Assembly (NCBI RefSeq): GCF_025144995.1
Contig: NZ_CP102250.1
Span: forward strand, 1,364,001 to 1,428,000
Source of the DNA: Alistipes indistinctus YIT 12060
GTDB taxonomy: Bacteria; Bacteroidota; Bacteroidia; Bacteroidales; Rikenellaceae
DNA length: 64,000 nucleotides
Direction: 5' to 3'
Below, piece by piece: positions 60,868 to 64,000 of the stretch (positions are counted from its first letter, which is position 1; every line of letters starts with the position of its first letter). A program made the position numbers and the translations under genes. The notes beneath the pieces were generated by a model, which was not told the DNA's origin, ran no database searches, and was given only the letters and a program-made list of their open reading frames with translations.

Positions 60868-62445
60868 ATGAAAAAATGTAACCGACGATCTTTCCTCGGT
60901 AAATTGGGCTGGATTACCGCAGGGCTCGTTTCAGCTCCATACCTTCGGGCAAATACTTTTGCTTCGCCCCTTTCGGAAACACCTTCAACCGATCCCGCAA
61001 CCCATTCCGGGAACAGCACGAGTGCCGCTGTCACAGCTTCGGGGGAACGCCTGTACGCCGCGATGAGCGACCATGGACGTGCGCTCTGCAATCCGAATAT
61101 GGGCTGGACGATGCACTTCTATTCGAACCAACTCGAAAATTACGGCTCCAAACTGGCCCCGTCCGATACGCTCGACGATTTCCCGGGCCTGGGCGGCGCT
61201 TACCTGCGCATTCCGTGGGCTTTCGTCGAGCCCGAAGAGGGACATTTCATCTGGGAAACCCTCGACACGCCCGCACAACGATGGATCGACAAGGGAATGC
61301 AGGTGTCGTTCCGCATTTCGGCGCTCGAGTCGTGGATGTACAAAGCCACCCCGCAATGGGTGTTCGATGCCGGGGCCAAAGGATACGATGCCGCGGGTTG
61401 GGCCTACGAACCCGATTACGACGATCCCGTTTTCCTGGAAAAAGTCGAAAACTTCGTGCGTGCAATGGCCGAGCGTTACAACGGCAATCCGAATGTCGCA
61501 TTCGTAGACATCGGGCACATGGGGATGTGGGGCGAAGGCCATTCGGTCGCCACGACGCCCAAGCATGGACACTCCTGGAGCATCGAAACGCAGAAAAAGA
61601 TGATCGATCTCTACTGCCGCCATTTCACGAAAACACAGCTTGCCATCTCCGACGACTATGCCGGGCCGTTCCTGCGCGGCAAACGGTTTCCGATCATGGA
61701 CTACGCCTTTTCGAAGGGCGTCACGATGCGCGACGACAGTATCCTCGTCTCGAAAGCGCCGGAACAGTGGTACCACGACGAGATGGCACAACTTTTCTGG
61801 CCCGCGATGCCGGTCGTGCTCGAACACGAACATTACGGCCTGTCGAAAAAGCGCGGCAACTGGGATTCCGAACTGCTCGTCGAATCGGTCGAAGCCTACC
61901 ACGCCTCCTACATGTCGATCCACTGGTGGCCGCGCGAAGAGTTGGCCGAATGCCGGGAGGCGATCGACCGGATCAACCGCCGCATCGGCTACCGGCTCCG
62001 GATGGACAATGCTTCCTGGCCGCAAAAAGTGGCGCTCGGAGAAGCGTTCACAATAGAATCGGCCTGGAGTAACGCCGGCGTAGCACCGTGTTACAAAGGG
62101 GGCTTCCCCTGTTTCACACTGAAAGACGCACGGGGCGGTATCGTTTCAGTGCTGGTCGACGACTCGCTCGATGTCGGCACTCTGCCGGTAGCAGCGCCCG
62201 AACAGGCCTCAACGCTGGCACTGGCTTCGACTTTCACGATCGCCCCCCGGTTTACGGAACGAGGCCACTGTTTCTTCCGCGCCTGCGCGCCGGGCACATA
62301 CGACCTGTATGTATCGGTGGGCCGTCGCGACGGGACCCCGCTTTACGAACTGCCCTACGAAGGCTGCGACGGACACAAGCGCTACAAAATCGGACAAATA
62401 ACGCTGGCCGGCGATGGCAACAACACTGAATCATTCCCTTATTGA
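60868..62445 (+). CDS. Tat-exported DUF4832-type glycosidase-like protein
   Basis: A 525-residue exported protein. Signal: twin-Arg-like 'CNRRSFLGKLGWITAGLVSA'. The middle looks like a (beta/alpha)8 barrel related to cellulase/beta-galactosidase-like proteins: 'RIPWAFVEPEEGHFIWETLD', 'VAFVDIGHMGMWGEGHS' and 'VVLEHEHYG' with acidic and His residues in barrel positions. The C-terminal sandwich ('IGYRLRMDNASWPQKVALGE', then 'FTIESAWSNAGVAPCYKGGF') is DUF4832-like. I infer a glycan-acting role from fold and neighbour (GH106-like gene 47 bp downstream). Substrate unknown. Confidence 0.75.
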   Translation: MKKCNRRSFLGKLGWITAGLVSAPYLRANTFASPLSETPSTDPATHSGNSTSAAVTASGERLYAAMSDHGRALCNPNMGWTMHFYSNQLENYGSKLAPSDTLDDFPGLGGAYLRIPWAFVEPEEGHFIWETLDTPAQRWIDKGMQVSFRISALESWMYKATPQWVFDAGAKGYDAAGWAYEPDYDDPVFLEKVENFVRAMAERYNGNPNVAFVDIGHMGMWGEGHSVATTPKHGHSWSIETQKKMIDLYCRHFTKTQLAISDDYAGPFLRGKRFPIMDYAFSKGVTMRDDSILVSKAPEQWYHDEMAQLFWPAMPVVLEHEHYGLSKKRGNWDSELLVESVEAYHASYMSIHWWPREELAECREAIDRINRRIGYRLRMDNASWPQKVALGEAFTIESAWSNAGVAPCYKGGFPCFTLKDARGGIVSVLVDDSLDVGTLPVAAPEQASTLALASTFTIAPRFTERGHCFFRACAPGTYDLYVSVGRRDGTPLYELPYEGCDGHKRYKIGQITLAGDGNNTESFPY

Positions 62446-62492
62446 CTTAAACAGCTTTAATAAAATCTTTAATCGAACCTTCAACCTCTCCC

Positions 62493-64000
62493 ATGAAACG
62501 TCTGTTCCCTTTTTTCGCCCTGATCCTGCTGCTGGGGACCGCAGCGAAACCCACTGACAAAGACGCGGCCGCCTTTCGCCGCCCGGCCAACGAATACCGG
62601 CCGATGCCGTTCTGGCACCTGAACGGCACGCTCACGCGCGACACGATCGTCAAGCAAATCAACCGGGCCAAACGCGAAGCCGGATTCGGAGGCATTGCCG
62701 TGCTGCCGGTCTCGGGTACACGGCCCGAGTACCTGACCGACGCCTATTTCGAGCGATACGACGATATGATCGAAACGATGCACCGCAACGGCATGGAATT
62801 GATCATTTACGACGACATCGATTTCCCGAGCGGTACAGCCGGCGGACGACTGCAGGCCCAATATCCGCGCGACACGCGCAAGCTCCTCGAGAAGGACGAA
62901 TATGTCATTACCGGCCCCGCGACCTTCACGCAGATCCTGCCCGACAGCACGGAAAAACTGCTGATGGCTACCACGGCGATGAACATCAACACGTACGAGA
63001 TGATCGATCTCAGGGACCATATCCGTGACGGAAAAGTAACGTGGGAGGTGCCGCCCGGCGCCTGGCGGGTCATGTTTTTCTGCTGCCGGTACAACGTCCG
63101 CCCGCAGGTCGACTACATGGACACGACGGCCGTCCGCAAGTTCATCCGGATGAATTACGACGAATACGGCAAACGCTACGGCAAATACATGGGCAATACC
63201 GTCAAGCGTGTCTTTTACGACGACATCGGGTTCAACGGCATGGAGAAGACCTGGACACCCGCGATTACCGAAATATTCGAGAAGAGCTATGGCAAGAATG
63301 CGGCGCTGTATTACCCCGCGCTCTTTTACGACATCGGCCCGGAAACCGAAGCGGCACGCGTGGCGTTCCATACGATCCGTTCGGAACTGATGGCCGAGGG
63401 CTATCCGCGCCTGGTGGCCGATTGGTGCGCCGATCATAATGTAAGCAGCATCGGCCACCCGCCCGGAAATTACACGAAAAACACGACCGAGCTGCACGGC
63501 GACATCCTCAAATTCTACCGTCATTCACAAATTCCGCTGGCCGATTACATCTTCTACTACGGTTACGGCCGGGACGGGCACAAGCAGATCAGCTCGGCCG
63601 CCGACCTCTACGACCGTCCGATGGTAGGCGCCGAGGTGAACGGTGCGTTCAAGGCCGACATGGATTCGCTGATGCTCTACCGGGTGGCGATGGACATGTT
63701 CTCGCGGGGAATCAACTTCCTGATTCCGCACGGCATGTGGTACGACAATCGTCCCGAAAAGGTCTACATTCCACCCGTAATCTCGTCCTACAACCCGGCT
63801 CTCGCTGCGACGCTGCCCCAATACAGCGATTTCGTGGCCCGCAGCTGCTACATGCTGCAAGGCGGCCGCCGCGTATCGAAGATCGCACTGCTCTACCCGA
63901 TCACCTCGTTGCAGGGACACCACAAATTCGACATTGCCGTTTATCGTCCCTGGGGCGAATACGTCCCGGCCGAAGCTGACTTCCAGGCGGTAGGCTCGCT
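62493..64000 (+). CDS. GH106-like glycosyl hydrolase, C-terminal end cut by window edge
   Basis: An exported protein open for 502 codons to the window edge. Signal peptide residues 1-18 (MKRLFPFFALILLLGTAA). The catalytic-type N-terminus: 'MPFWHLNGTLTRDTIVKQIN' with 'GFGGIAVLPVSGTRPEYL', then 'LIIYDDIDFPSGTAGG', in the position where GH106 has its NCPGW region. Later text 'TVKRVFYDDIGFNGMEKTWT' and 'KNTTELHGDILKFYRHSQIP' fits the same barrel. It diverges from the first GH106 copy, so family membership is likely but not certain until the C-terminus is seen. It is 47 bp downstream of the DUF4832-type gene and likely in the same operon. Confidence 0.7.
   Translation, partial: MKRLFPFFALILLLGTAAKPTDKDAAAFRRPANEYRPMPFWHLNGTLTRDTIVKQINRAKREAGFGGIAVLPVSGTRPEYLTDAYFERYDDMIETMHRNGMELIIYDDIDFPSGTAGGRLQAQYPRDTRKLLEKDEYVITGPATFTQILPDSTEKLLMATTAMNINTYEMIDLRDHIRDGKVTWEVPPGAWRVMFFCCRYNVRPQVDYMDTTAVRKFIRMNYDEYGKRYGKYMGNTVKRVFYDDIGFNGMEKTWTPAITEIFEKSYGKNAALYYPALFYDIGPETEAARVAFHTIRSELMAEGYPRLVADWCADHNVSSIGHPPGNYTKNTTELHGDILKFYRHSQIPLADYIFYYGYGRDGHKQISSAADLYDRPMVGAEVNGAFKADMDSLMLYRVAMDMFSRGINFLIPHGMWYDNRPEKVYIPPVISSYNPALAATLPQYSDFVARSCYMLQGGRRVSKIALLYPITSLQGHHKFDIAVYRPWGEYVPAEADFQAVGS

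Overview
The window looks like chromosome from a gut Bacteroidales bacterium, most likely Rikenellaceae (Alistipes-like). Evidence: Bacteroidetes-type promoters (-7 box TAnnTTTG with TTG about 20 bp upstream), the rpsU-xerC-hpf operon, a Ctc-type L25, an OmpP1/FadL porin next to a Trp/Gly-rich lipoprotein, many exported glycosidases, an XylR-type LacI/AraC hybrid regulator, and a NagA/NagB/NagP locus. This placement rests on gene content only; no 16S or marker phylogeny is possible here.

Layout. (1) 1-17855: housekeeping and envelope genes: proS (cut by the left edge), the Trp/Gly-rich lipoprotein plus OmpP1-like porin, a NarL-type response regulator with its histidine kinase, a GH106 rhamnosidase, rplS, surE, an alpha/beta hydrolase, cysS, a DUF2723 membrane protein and rnhB. 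(2) 17856-28840: a compact, single-strand block of twelve phage-morphogenesis genes running from one strong promoter to one strong terminator. It encodes a tail-assembly-chaperone-like protein, a tail-terminator-like protein, two large tail/baseplate proteins, a short Pro/Ser-rich protein with a tape-measure-like C-terminus, a ClpP-type prohead protease fused to a scaffold-like tail, a major capsid protein, a tail-tube-like protein, a portal and a DUF6712-type connector. No terminase, integrase, repressor, lysis or full-length tape-measure gene is present. (3) 28840-29000: a promoter-leader-hairpin element on the minus strand that recurs in front of two tRNA-Leu genes at 55.4-55.8 kb. (4) 29106-39916: exported carbohydrate-active enzymes: a six-hairpin glycosidase, a calcineurin-like phosphatase, two GH78 rhamnosidases, a BD-FAE-like esterase and an AXE1/CE7 esterase. 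(5) 39980-52866: a long minus-strand run: exbD/exbB, xylR, four exported Gfo/Idh/MocA oxidoreductases, an ApbE-like protein, nagB, nagA and a NagP-type transporter. (6) 53078-60762: two exported proteins (one ending in a TonB C-terminal domain), two tRNA-Leu, rplY/ctc, pth, an S4-domain protein, a helix-hairpin-helix protein, rpsU, xerC and hpf. (7) 60868-64000: a DUF4832-type protein and a second GH106-like enzyme cut by the right edge.

How parts fit together. The rhamnosidases, esterases and glycosidases point to breakdown of rhamnose-containing, probably acetylated plant glycans. No SusC/SusD pair is visible. The Nag genes with the oxidoreductases suggest handling of amino sugars, possibly by NAD-dependent, redox-assisted cleavage; this is inference. 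The phage block is the most unusual part: it looks like a coherent, transcribed particle-building module without visible DNA packaging or release genes, so it could be a decayed prophage or a domesticated capsid/tail structure.
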